Assembly: GCA_963693285.1 (NCBI GenBank)
Contig: OY848919.1
Span: forward strand, 13,415,639-13,479,638
Reading direction: 5' to 3'
From: Xestospongia muta
Lineage: Eukaryota; Porifera; Demospongiae; Haplosclerida; Petrosiidae
DNA length: 64,000 nt
Below the pieces are notes generated by a model that saw only the letters and a program-made list of their open reading frames with translations, was not told the DNA's origin and searched no databases. Position 1 is the first letter of the stretch, and each line of letters begins with the position of its first letter. The position numbers were made by a program, and so were the translations under genes. Shown in pieces: positions 34,099 through 46,352 of the stretch.

Positions 34099-34139
34099 GT
34101 GACGTCACCACATCAAGTTGGGTGAAAAAATTGACTCCC
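34099..34139 (-). repeat. Right terminal inverted repeat
   Basis: Reverse complement of the left end with two mismatches. Its GTGACGTCAC palindrome lies about 175 bp upstream of the ASCC1 start. Confidence 0.92.
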
Positions 34140-34280
34140 TTATTTAATATTCAGATGGTCGTATATAACTTGAAGTAGGAAACAACTATCCAAACAAACT
34201 GAAGTTATCGCTGAGTTGTAACCACATTTTATAATTATATAAAGACTGGGCGGATCAGAGTAGGTGCGGCTTCATACAAC

Positions 34281-35426
34281 ATGGCCAGTAGATCACAAAG
34301 AGAAGATGTAGCACACTATATCTCGTCTCCATTGAGTCATACAGATATTTTAAGACCAACTATTATTAAATATGGGGATCGTCAATTCAGAAAGATGACA
34401 GCATTACCCGACCAACCTCAAGGTACAGATCGATATCGCTATGAGGAAGATACACCGCCTTATCCCCAGGCTGCCAATGAAGAAATTGAAGATGAGCCAT
34501 CATGTGAAGGAGAATTAGAGGGATTAAAAGATGTGGTCCAATTACCAAATGGCCAGTATGAGATATTATTAGCTATTCCATCTATTTTCTTCAAATATAT
34601 AATTGGTCGAGAAGGAAAGACTCGAAAGAGTATTGAACACGATACAAAATGCTGCCTTAAAATACCCAGACAAGGCCAGCTAGGACCCATTGTCATCAGA
34701 GGTGATACAAAACGGTCCTTAGCCTCAGCAAAGCAAAGAATTGAAGTCATAGTGTGGTCTAATCGCTATAAAGAAGGCATTACACATTTTGTTGCAATTC
34801 GTCTTAATCATGCATCAGTTATGGAATCATTTGAGGCATTTAAAGAAGATGTCCTTCATAAAATAAAAGGAGTTGATGAAAATCTCTTTCAAATACCTCA
34901 GAAACTTCACCTAACACTTCAAGTTTTTTACCTTTTCAGTTCTAAAGAGGAGGTCATGGCAGGACAAGCCATTGAAGAAAGCCTTCAAGTTGCTAAGTTC
35001 AAGTTAGGATCTACTTCAGTTATGATCCATTTAAAAGGGCTAGAAAGTATGAACGATGATTATTCCCAAGTGAATGTAATCTATGCTAAGGTACAACTCA
35101 TAGATGGGTCCTCAAGGTTACAAGAATTTGCTGACACGTTAAAGATGGAACTTGAAGCCAGAATTCCTGACTACGTTGAGCGTGATACGAAAAGACCTTG
35201 TGTTAAATTGCATGCTACTTTAATGAACACCAAATTTAGAAATGTCAGTGAAGAAAGGGGTCCTAATAAACGAAAAAAAGATGTGTTTGATGCTCGTGAA
35301 ATAATGCACCACTTTGCAGACTATGATTTTGGTTGTGTATCTCTTACTGAAATTTGTTTAGCCAAAACAGGAGAATATGGTAGTGATGGATTTTATAACT
35401 GTATTCAATCTTTTAAACTTGTTTGA
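34281..35426 (+). CDS. ASCC1: Activating signal cointegrator 1 complex subunit 1
   Basis: 381 residues, one exon, intact. The KH domain (about 92-155) carries the IIGREGKTRKSIE loop with GREG at 109-112. The C-terminal AKAP7-like 2H phosphoesterase domain (about 165-381) has its two H-x-T motifs, HLT at 210-212 and HAT at 311-313. Length and the order KH then 2H match animal ASCC1, a nuclear partner of the ASCC3 helicase complex in transcription and alkylation-damage repair. A TATATAAAG lies about 35-45 bp upstream of the ATG. It faces THADA tail to tail, 101 bp apart. The transposon's right end lies 141 bp upstream of the ATG. Confidence 0.95.
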   Translation: MASRSQREDVAHYISSPLSHTDILRPTIIKYGDRQFRKMTALPDQPQGTDRYRYEEDTPPYPQAANEEIEDEPSCEGELEGLKDVVQLPNGQYEILLAIPSIFFKYIIGREGKTRKSIEHDTKCCLKIPRQGQLGPIVIRGDTKRSLASAKQRIEVIVWSNRYKEGITHFVAIRLNHASVMESFEAFKEDVLHKIKGVDENLFQIPQKLHLTLQVFYLFSSKEEVMAGQAIEESLQVAKFKLGSTSVMIHLKGLESMNDDYSQVNVIYAKVQLIDGSSRLQEFADTLKMELEARIPDYVERDTKRPCVKLHATLMNTKFRNVSEERGPNKRKKDVFDAREIMHHFADYDFGCVSLTEICLAKTGEYGSDGFYNCIQSFKLV

Positions 35427-35435
35427 GAGCCACAC

Positions 35436-35441
35436 AATAAA
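35436..35441 (+). terminator. Poly(A) signal of ASCC1
   Basis: AATAAA, 9 bp after the ASCC1 stop codon. Confidence 0.65.
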
Positions 35442-35527
35442 TGTATCTTATTTTGAGTTGTTAGTTTATATTGTATTTTCAAGTTGAGAAAATAAGTTAT
35501 CTTAATACAAGTCAAGCAAAAAATAAT

Positions 35528-38500
35528 CTAATTGGTAGTGTCATCAAATACTTGTGTAAGTAATTTACTGAATATCTTTGTTCTCAATCTAATCCTACAA
35601 TCATCTGGTCTTAGTAACCAAAGACTTTGTAGTGAGCTAAGTGTACAAGATGCCTTTAAATTGACATTTACTGACGACATCTTAACATTATTAATAAACT
35701 CTTTAACAGGCAATACATCAGGGCCTAGAGTTGGTAATATCACACGCAATGCTTCAGTTATGTACTCTACCAGTTGAACTGGTTCCACATACGAGTTTGT
35801 CTGGTCTTCTTCAAACAAGAGCGAACTAATTGTATCCTGAGGTGGTCGTGATGTTTGGCTTGGATTCATTTCAGCAAGGTACCTCAGAAGAGAGAATGCA
35901 AAGATCAGCTTTTCTTTATAGATAGTGGGTATTAGGAGAATAATATTATGAAGTGTAGACTGTTGACAAAGTGAGGACATCTGGAATGATATAACTATGA
36001 AAGGAAAGGTCATTTCAATAATACATTGACAGCATTTCTTCATACAGACACATATAGAATAGAAAATAATGTTATTGTGATTAAAATATACCTTCTGATG
36101 TTTGCGACTGTGTTAGTAGTTCCTTGAGACTAAAGCACATAGCACTCCTTACCATTTCCTCTACATCTTGAAGCAAGGTCACAACCATGCTCCAAAACAT
36201 GTAACAACAAGATTGACTAGAACTGGAAACTGGTTCATCCAGTTTGGTCAATAAACACCAGTTATTACCAAGTAGATAAGTAATAGCAATACGGACATTA
36301 TCAGGATAAGTATCATCACACCAGTGATATAACTTCATCAGTAATGTACAGATGAGGCCAGCAATATCACCAAGTGATGGTAAGGTCTTCAAGTAATAGC
36401 TACACCATTGGATCATAGCCACTTTGACTTCTTCTCTGTATATTATAGAGTAATACATTGGCACATAGGCAGACTAAGAAAGACATTGGTACATAGTGGA
36501 TTCAAGTACTGGTAAAATGATGCACTGGTAACTGACATGCACTATATTATTATATGCCATATAGTAAGTATAATATATATTAATGAATAATACATTGTTT
36601 TACCTTAAACACTGTGTAGATAGTTTAGTTACTATTGTGTTAAATAGATTAAACCATTCAATGTCTAATTCTTGAGGTATGTCATTGTTCCATATCTCAA
36701 ATAAATGAGATAACAATTGATAACTCTATAACAAAGAAAAAATAGAAGTAATTTAAATTATATTCACTTACATATTGTGAATTCTCTCCAGTTTCCTTTA
36801 CAGCTGTTGTTGCAAGTTCTATCTCTTCTTTTCTTGTTAGCTCTTTATTAAATACCGACATCCTAATATAATCATAAATAACCTTCACATTAGGATACTG
36901 CTGCCATGACAACAATGCTATTTTCAATGGTGACAGTGTAATTTTGTTTGCAGGAAAGAGAAATGCTATTTTCAATAGAAGAGAGAACTCGTGTATTGCT
37001 AGCTCCATGTCTAAATGGTATTTCTCTCCATTTAACAAGTCATTTTGGCAATCTAGTATTAACTCAAGAAGATAGTTATAAGATAACATTGGTAACTCTT
37101 TAAAAGAATCTGTTGACATTAACTGAAAAAATAGCATCACACATTTAAGATATAGACCCCTAGTAATACCACATTGATTAGTTCTAAAATAATTAATAAT
37201 AATAAAACAATACTAGAATGTAATACCACTTACTTTTGACCAATGTATCTCTTGGTTAAAAACAGATGCAGTAATTTATCAAGTTGATTATGTAGCTCTC
37301 CTTTGAAAATGCCATCACAGTCCTCAGTACTTAATATAGCTTCAACTATCAGTAACAGACCATGTAACTGGTTTTGATCAGATAAAACTAGTTTAGATAA
37401 CAGGTTTGACAAGACTGTAGCAACGGTGTGAGGTGTGACAGTTGGTAAGAAAGCGTGAGCTACCAGCACACGACATTTCCATACAGGATTACTTGCAGCC
37501 CTAACAAGTGATAACTAAAATTAAATAAAGGATGGACTCATTAAACTACCTAATTAGAGGGGCTTGAAATGGTAGGAGAGAAAGAGGAGATTGCACATCA
37601 TCCAGTGGCGAAGGATAGAGACGAGAGAGAAGCATCAACACAGGAAATAAACTAAAAGAAGAAATGAAGTTTCACTTGAGATGAAACTGTCCTAATTTAA
37701 GGAGCACCCCCTTTTATTTCAAGGACATAATGTTATATAAGTTATGGTGTCTTTATATATAGAGGTTTCCATTGTATATAGTATTTCATTTACCTTTCTG
37801 GTAGTTGTTTTAGTAGAGCACTTTCCAATGTCTCTAGGAGAAAAGAGTGGAGAGAGGGAAAGCGAGCAAAAAACTCGCGAGAGGTCATTTTATTTTCAAT
37901 AGAGCGTTCATCTTGTACTCTTTTGACACCAAAGACACGAGCAATTAAAGCACTTAATAATAAAGTACAGGAATTACGAATCTAAAGAGAAAAAAGGAGA
38001 CATTAGCATTAGTCTTAATGGTATTGGAATCAGTCTAAGTTGTAGTACTGGTATCAGTCTATGTGGTATTGATATCACCAAGTAGTATTGGTATCAGTTT
38101 AAGTGGTATTAGTATCAGTCTAGTAGTATTGGTATCAGTCTAAGTGGCATTTGTATCAGTCTAAGTAGTATTGGTATTAGTCTAGGTTATACTGGAACCA
38201 GTCCAAATTACATTGGTATCAGTCTCATTAACTCAGTTTACAAAATGGCTCTGGATTAAGTCTAAATATGTAACATAGGATTCAGTCTATTTAATTAAAT
38301 ACAGTACAAATATAATCTGAAAGCTATAATTAAGTAAACTATCGAATGTACATAATCTTGGAATGTCAACATAATTATATTACCACCAGTATGCAAAGAA
38401 TGTATTATGTAAACAAAATCTAAAAGGAAAAAGAGAGGAAGTGTTATCCTTAAGTGTCTTGTAAGTTAAACTACTTAGTATCCATGTAAAGTATTTGGTA

Positions 38501-41500
38501 ACTCTATCTCATATCTTAGGACAATGATAATAATTGTTCCAATTGGACTAATTATAAGACTCATTATTGCATGTGTAAGATCATGTGAAGAACAACGTGC
38601 TCGGTCAAGAGCACGTTCTCAAGCAAGTGAAAGACGAAAATATCAACGAATGCCCAGAGATGTTCAGATAGAGCAACCTCACATTGAGATTAGTATGCCA
38701 CACCCGGTCCCTCGTCAGCAAGAAGTATATCTTCAGCCTCCTGGTTATATAATGACAGCTCAGCAACCTCCTGTTTAGTCATACCAAACAAATTACCTTC
38801 AGGACTAAATATAATGCCAATTATCTGATGAATAATTTTAAATCCCAATTTCATGTTAGTAAAACAATATCTGAGTTATTACATAATACTAGTTAGGTAC
38901 ATAGATATCAGTCTAAATGGTACAGGAATGAGCCTTTGAGCAGCACCAAAAATGACTATAGACTGAGGGCCATGCTATTTAGACTGGTTAGAGACCTCAC
39001 TGGAAGTAACATGAATTTATAAAGTAATTCAGAAACAATGTAAAATATTTCCTAACAATGAATTTATTAAGATCTAACTTGAAAACAAGGAAATACAATT
39101 AGTAGTAAAAGAAAGAGTGTTTAGACGTGAAGGTGGGTTGGAATATTGTCAATATATGTAGTCTGATTTGGAATAAGGGACCACTTCAATCAAATCATTT
39201 AAAAACATTTGTATGTATGCAGGCAATTTGCTTACTAAATTTTGCATTCTAATTATCTATTGTTTTCAAACTGAGATATAATTTAGTAATCATCCATTGA
39301 AAATATACGGCTGTGTATACAACAGCTACATGATTTTGAGATTTTTTGACAGAAGTGGTCCATTTTCACAAATCAGGTCACATATTAATCTGTATATCTT
39401 GTAGTGGTTAAAATATGTTAATGACACATGTCAAAATGGCATTAGACTAAGTAGTGTGTCTTGTTATATCATATCCAACAAACAAATAATGACATTTTGT
39501 AACAAGTACAATGATACTGACTTTAGTCATAAGTATCTATCGTAACATCTAGGATATTATCGCCAAAACAATGATAATACCTATTGGACCATAGCAACAG
39601 CTATTTCTGAATGTATCAAGTCTTGTCAAGATGATCAGACACAATCACAAGCTCGACAACAACACACTCCTTTGGTTGAAGTTGTTGTTCAGTAACCTCA
39701 ATGATGTCAAGTAAGGCATGGGCCACATAGAGTTCCTTAACAAACTCAAGTATATTACGTAGTCCCAGGAGTTTCTCTCCCACCATTACCAACTGGCTAT
39801 GCATATACTATGGTGTCTGTTCCTAGACTACAACCAACTTTGAATCACCCTATATGATAACCAACAGTGCCAACAGAACAAATATAACATAACACTCACT
39901 AATTATCCCTAAACTGTGATATGTTATGTAAATGTTTTTGTATTTACTTTTGTCATAAGTAAGCAAGTAAGAATAACAGTTCAGTATTTGTTAATAGTAT
40001 GAAATTAATTTAACTAAGTGGGTGTTAAAGTAAACTAGTTAAAGTATATTTGGATTTATCTACATGCCGTGTATAGTACTATTTTTAGAAAACGTGTTAC
40101 TATATTTAGGTTCCAGGGATGATATAATCCCAGGATAAATTATGCATAGAGCATGCCATTCTAATAAATAAATGTTATGGGTACAGTATAAAATGGTATA
40201 GGATCAGTCTCTGAAATGAGACTGAGTTCTGAAATATTAGACTGATTCCTATATAAACATATCATTTGTTGTTCACAAAAAGAGGCGTATGTTATTGTAA
40301 GGAGATACTTAAGATTGCTAAATTATATTTTAAGAGGCTGCATAGAGTTCCTAGAATAACATATTAAAACCACACACCCACCAGTATGCAAAGAATTACA
40401 GAGGTTTTACTCCATAGTATATTATACATAACTAGTATTGTATAATAATTGTGAAAGATAAACAGTGTCTACAATAAGGTAAGTTAAACTATATCAGTAA
40501 AGACTGTTCTATGTAGTTGTTGTACATTATTAATAATCAATCCATCAGAGTAAATATAACAGCTAGATTTTCAATATGCTTATTAATGTTAACCCTTTCT
40601 TCAGGGGGACAATATGCTTATCATCATACCAATTGGCCTTATTATAACTGCCATAAAATCATGTACAGACGAATGTGCCAGAGCACGAGCCCGAAGAGAA
40701 TACGAACGAATAACAGTTCAGAGGGAACCTCGTGTAACTATACCACCTCCAACAGCCAGTCATCAACGAAACGTGCATGTGCCATCCATGAATGTTCCCC
40801 CACCACCATATACTGTTGTCACTGTTCAACCTAATGTCTAATCAGAGACACTAAAGAACTGTGGGACTAATATTAATACCAATGTGTATTATGTAATTCA
40901 CACACTATAATTATCTATGCACATAATGTATCTTGTTTAATTCAAAGATACCACTAAAAATACTTACTTAATATCTAGAAGAAGTCTATATTATGTAATG
41001 CTAATAAGGTTAGTGAGTATGAATCAGGAATCCAGTACATTAATAAAACTTAATGGTCTAGTAAGAGATTTACTTACAATCATCAGACCAATGTAAACGT
41101 CTATTTTGATGGTATATATTGGTCTATCAAGTTCTGAAGACTGCTCTATAGTAAGTCACATATGGCAGAGTATTAAGACTATAAAAATATGTTATTATTA
41201 CAATTTCTCATGCTATGGGTACCTCCCCATACTGACAGGCTACACAAAGTGACAATATGAATATAGTTAGAAATTTGGTAGCAAACTGCTAGTAGAATTG
41301 ATGTAATAAAAATAAGACCACAACACTATGTTGAACCTTGATCTTAATATTAGTACATGTACATTATTACAGTACTACAGTGAATTACATGTAGCTATAC
41401 TGTAAAAACTAATTGGTTGATTTAACCAATATAATTATGATTATATACTGTTTTGATTACTATTGTCCTATGAAATTGATTGTTTACCAAATGAAAATGT

Positions 41501-44500
41501 TTTTATTACTTTAATTAACAATTATTGTAATTAGAAACTACTGGTTCAATAGTCTCCATATTATAGTTCTGGATCAGCTACATTATTTTAAATCAATCTA
41601 GTAGCTATAACACTTTTATTCAAAAAAAAACTTAATATTAGTACTGATCAATTCTATTCAGACACTTCTTTGAGTTAATTATTGTACCATAAAATTGTTT
41701 CTATGTGCCCAGTGGTGCTTGAGCAAACACTATTGGGCACCATAGAATTGTTTCTATATTTAGACACATTGGGCACCATAGAAACAATTGTGTGGTGCCC
41801 AATAGTGCTTGAGCAAACACCATTGGGCACCATATATAGAAACAATTCTACATTATAAAAATTGATTTCTTGATTTAACCAATATATTATTATAGAGGTT
41901 GTATGTAGCAAATTAGTATGATGTGAAAGTAAACATAACACTGTTTGATTACTGGTAAACAACTAGTTACATAAACAGTAATACATCAGTAATCAAAACA
42001 GTGTTATATTTACTTTTAATTTCATACTAAGTTTGCTACATGCAACCTGTATAACAATATATTGGTTAAATCAATAAATCTATTTTTACAATGTATGGTG
42101 CCCAATGGTGTCTAAACATAGAAACAATTCTATGGTACCCAATGATGTTTGAACAAATAACAATTTAGTAGTTGTTATTAGTATCAAACAAATGTGACTA
42201 AGTGTTGTCATGTTTACATAAAAGACTTTAAAAAGATACTTTGTTTATTCTCATATCCAAATGCCCACTTGCTTATTGCAATAAAGAGTGTCTGATGACT
42301 TTAGTCCAATATATTGTTTATTCTCATGTCCAAACGCCCACTTGCTTAATACAATAAAGGGTATCTGATGACTTTTGTCCAATACTTGACACTGTAATCA
42401 CGATAGATCATGACCTATACAACTCCATAGTAACTATATAGTGACCATATTAGCAATCAAAACAATATCACGTTGTCAATAGTCTTATTGGGGAAGTATA
42501 AAACCTAACAAGTGGCCTTTCTTATATAAACTGAGTGGATGAACAGAAGACTAATAGTTGTTTGCTATCATTGAAATAACTTAGAAAAAGAAAGAAGGAA
42601 GAAAGAAACTTTGGTTTCCTATTAGGTAAGTAACATCTATCATTACTATTAGCTAGCTTAAGTTTTCAATATAGAGATAACAAGACATGTGATTTTTAAA
42701 TAAGATACACTTGTTAAACTATTAGTATAGAAATGTAGATATAATTTTACTAATTTCTTCCTCAAAGTGACAATATGATTCCAGTTGGTGCTATTATAGC
42801 TGTCATAAGATTCCTCATAATATGCGTTCGACAAAGTACAAGATGTACTGAAGGACTAGCAAGAGGTGCTGAACAATCATCAAGAAGTGATGATATGGTT
42901 CAGGAGAAATCCCAAGTTACTACTACATTACCCTCAACAGCCCCTCATCAAAAAGACACATGTTCACCACACACAGACCCCCCACCACCATATTCTCTCC
43001 CACCCAAGGATGCCCCTCCGTCATATTCTCTACCACCCACGGATGTCTCCCAACCACGATATGTTTCTATCATGACTCAACCTAAAGTCTGATCAGAGAC
43101 ACCAAAGGCCAGTGGTACTAATGAAGTGTGATATTAGTGTTGACATTCATTATTTACCCATATTGTAGTATATCATCTACACCCAATGTACATACGTTTT
43201 ATTTTCCTCAATAAGGTCACTATTAATTAAACAATTTGCGACCCTTAGTCAAAAATTGACTGGCACTTACTTAATTTTTTGTCCACTCATTTAATTATAA
43301 CTTACTAACCGGCCAGAATTGTGCTTTAAATCCTTCAATGGCAATTTTAATAGCTACTGCTACATATGGAACGACAAGCTCTCCTAACTTAGACTCACGA
43401 AATAATCCTCGTAATATATTGAGAGCATGAACAGAAGATGGTTGTGGTACTAGCTATATAGAAGAGAGTTAATTAATATTCAATTATTAAGCTGTAATCA
43501 TAGGGTTATACCTCAGTATTAGTTTTATCATCATTGATTATGGAAGGTGGATCTGAATGTGCTGTAGCAATAGTTAGTAGATTAGTCATTATCTCCTTTA
43601 AACAACTGTAATTTCTGTTCTTTGGTTCAGTAATAACAATAGCCTATTTAAAGAGAGATCTAATAATAACTGAGTGGGCGGTATATTCGTACTTGACAAT
43701 AAAAAGGTAGTCCGGCACTTCTTCTAGTAATAGAGAGAAGTTGTACTAGTGATGATGACTGTAATGACAATAGTAGTTCTTTAATCCATAGTGTTGGTTT
43801 TAGTTGAAACTCTGTATTATTAGAGTTCCATAGGTAATGACAGAGTTTACTAAAACCAACATAGGACATTTCAAATGCACCACGATGTCGAGCTTCAGTT
43901 AATTGTTGTATTAATAATGTACTGATGATTTCAATCTGTGGATTATATAATAGCAAAATGGACATATAAACATAAATGGATGAATAGACATTTCAAATGG
44001 ATGTGTTATAATGATAATGGATAAACATAAGCTACCTCATTAGTAGTTAATAATGATGTCATTTTTGGTCCCACCTCCTGGCTGGTCTGTATAATTGCTG
44101 CTAATAACAGCACAACTTCCTTCATACAATGCCAACAACATAACAATACCGACTGTGAGTTGCCATGGCAATCACCCTCTCCCTAAATAGTCATACCAAT
44201 CAACATTAATATATTATAATATTATTATATATATTTATTAGCTATGAACGTCACCATACCTCCTCGTTATCTGCAATGGGTAAAAACCCTTCAGGACTGC
44301 TATTACATACAATAGGAGAAACCATCTTTCCTACTTCTACACACAAGTCAATCAGGTTTCTAATAAGTGATTGTATTTCATCAAACTGGTTTGACAAGAT
44401 ATCAGAGCTATGGAAAAATAAAATAACTTTGTAGCAATATTGAACTAACTTACTCCATTTGTAATTCTAATTTAGTCCATACTCCTCTAATAGCTTGTAC

Positions 44501-46269
44501 GATACCATAAATAGGATTGCTAACAGATCCAACTACTAGATTCTGTCTACATTGTGTCATCTGATTACGTAAGATACCCATTAGGCATTCAATTAATAAT
44601 AATGAAGGTGGTAGACCCCTTATTGGGGTCCCAGAGATATCAGAAAATGTCGAGACTAGTTTCTGAGGAGCAATATCTAACAGTAATGTCAACAAATGAT
44701 AGCCTGTAGTACAACTTGTGTATTTAGGACCAGTAATCATTTGATAACAATGTTGTATAAGCGAAGTAAGTGTAGAGTCATCATACTATAATAAAGATCA
44801 CATGATATGAATAAATAGTCACATGACTATCATGTGATTGTACTTACCATTAATTTAGTCTTGCTAAGAGTCTTAACTAGTTGTAATGCTAATTGTCTAT
44901 TGGAATCAAAGGTATCCCACATTACATAGACTAATGCCTGAGCAATATAATTAGGAACTAGAGCTGAGAATTCAAATTGTTGTAGTGTGTTCTGAAATAT
45001 ATCACTCATAAGTTGTAAGATAGAGAGAGCGAAATATCTTCTCTGAAATGTACCAAGTGGATGTTCAAGACAATGGAAGGATGTTTGGATTAACTGTGAA
45101 AGGAAATCCTACAGGAAATGAGATATATTGGTATATTGGTGTATGGGGTTTTTAGTGAACCTTATATTGTAGAATCATTTCTTGTACATCATCTGACATT
45201 TTTAAATGTTTTTTCTCTCTCTCCTTTAGATAACGATAGCAACCATCACTAATTCTTAAAAATAACTATAAACAAACTCAATAATATTATAATTATCATA
45301 ATGTTTCAAGTTATACCTTCTTTAACAATGCTAGTACTTGCTGGCGAAACCAAGGAGATTGAGAATTCAGATGTAGTCTGACACATTCCAGTACCACAGG
45401 TAGGTACAGGATTGAGGGTAAGTCTGTAGTACGTTTACAATCACAAACTAATTGTAAGGCAGACACAACAACCTAAATGAAAAAATAAATATATCATATA
45501 TATATATATATATATATTTATATCTGTCAGTCTCTGTCTCTCCCTCTCTTTCTCTGCCAGCCTACCTGGTCATCTCCATGACAAATAGCCTTATCCAATA
45601 CATCAAGGTAATTCTTCTCACTGGACTTAGTTTCTGATCCAGTAACTATACTCCCAGTACTCATACATAACAACTGAACTGTTATTACATCTGTCAGGTC
45701 ACATGACAGATCATGTGATAAACATGTGATAGTTTCATTGATAACATCCATAGCACACGGAGTAGTTGTGAACAGAATTGATAAGCAATACTAAAAAATT
45801 TAATAAAAATAAAATTCATTATTTATCATTTACATACTATACCTGTTTAATATGGAGTCGAGGTAATGAACTACTTGTTAATAGAGTAGTTACTAGGGGT
45901 ACAACCCATGTCTAGAAAAAGCAATGAAATAAATAAACCATTACTGGTAACACTTACTTGTTTCCAGATCTCAGTATCCACTTCTTTATAATGTTGAGAA
46001 ACTAACTTACACCATAAATCTCCAGCCTATGTCGGATATATTATTTGTATAAGCCACACTCCCTAACCACACCTACTTTACACGCTAATATTTGATGACC
46101 CATTGTGTTCATAAGTTCTGCAGGTAGGTGTGGCCAGTTCGATATTATTTTAGAGATAGTTATATGAGGTACTAGTGATGATAATAAAGAGTATTTTCCA
46201 CGTGTGGGAGATGGGAGAGAGAAGAGTGAGGAAGCAAGAGAATAGAGATGGTCTATGGAGTGAGTCCCT

Positions 46270-46352
<83 letters not shown>

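Larger units (their letters stand above)
29849..34139 (+). mobile_element. MULE-type DNA transposon with SWIM and CXXC fingers
   Basis: 4,291 bp bounded by 41-bp terminal inverted repeats with two mismatches. Flanking direct repeats are TTATTAATA (29840-29848) and TTATTTAATA (34140-34149), one T apart, which fits the 8-11 bp duplications of the Mutator-like superfamily. It carries one multi-exon plus-strand transposase gene and two nested elements. Multiple lesions make it non-autonomous now. The ends contain the palindrome GTGACGTCAC. Confidence 0.88.

Noticed and set aside
39616..39804. 62-residue minus-strand frame
   Set aside because: Antisense of the broken PPxY paralogue and without recognisable features.
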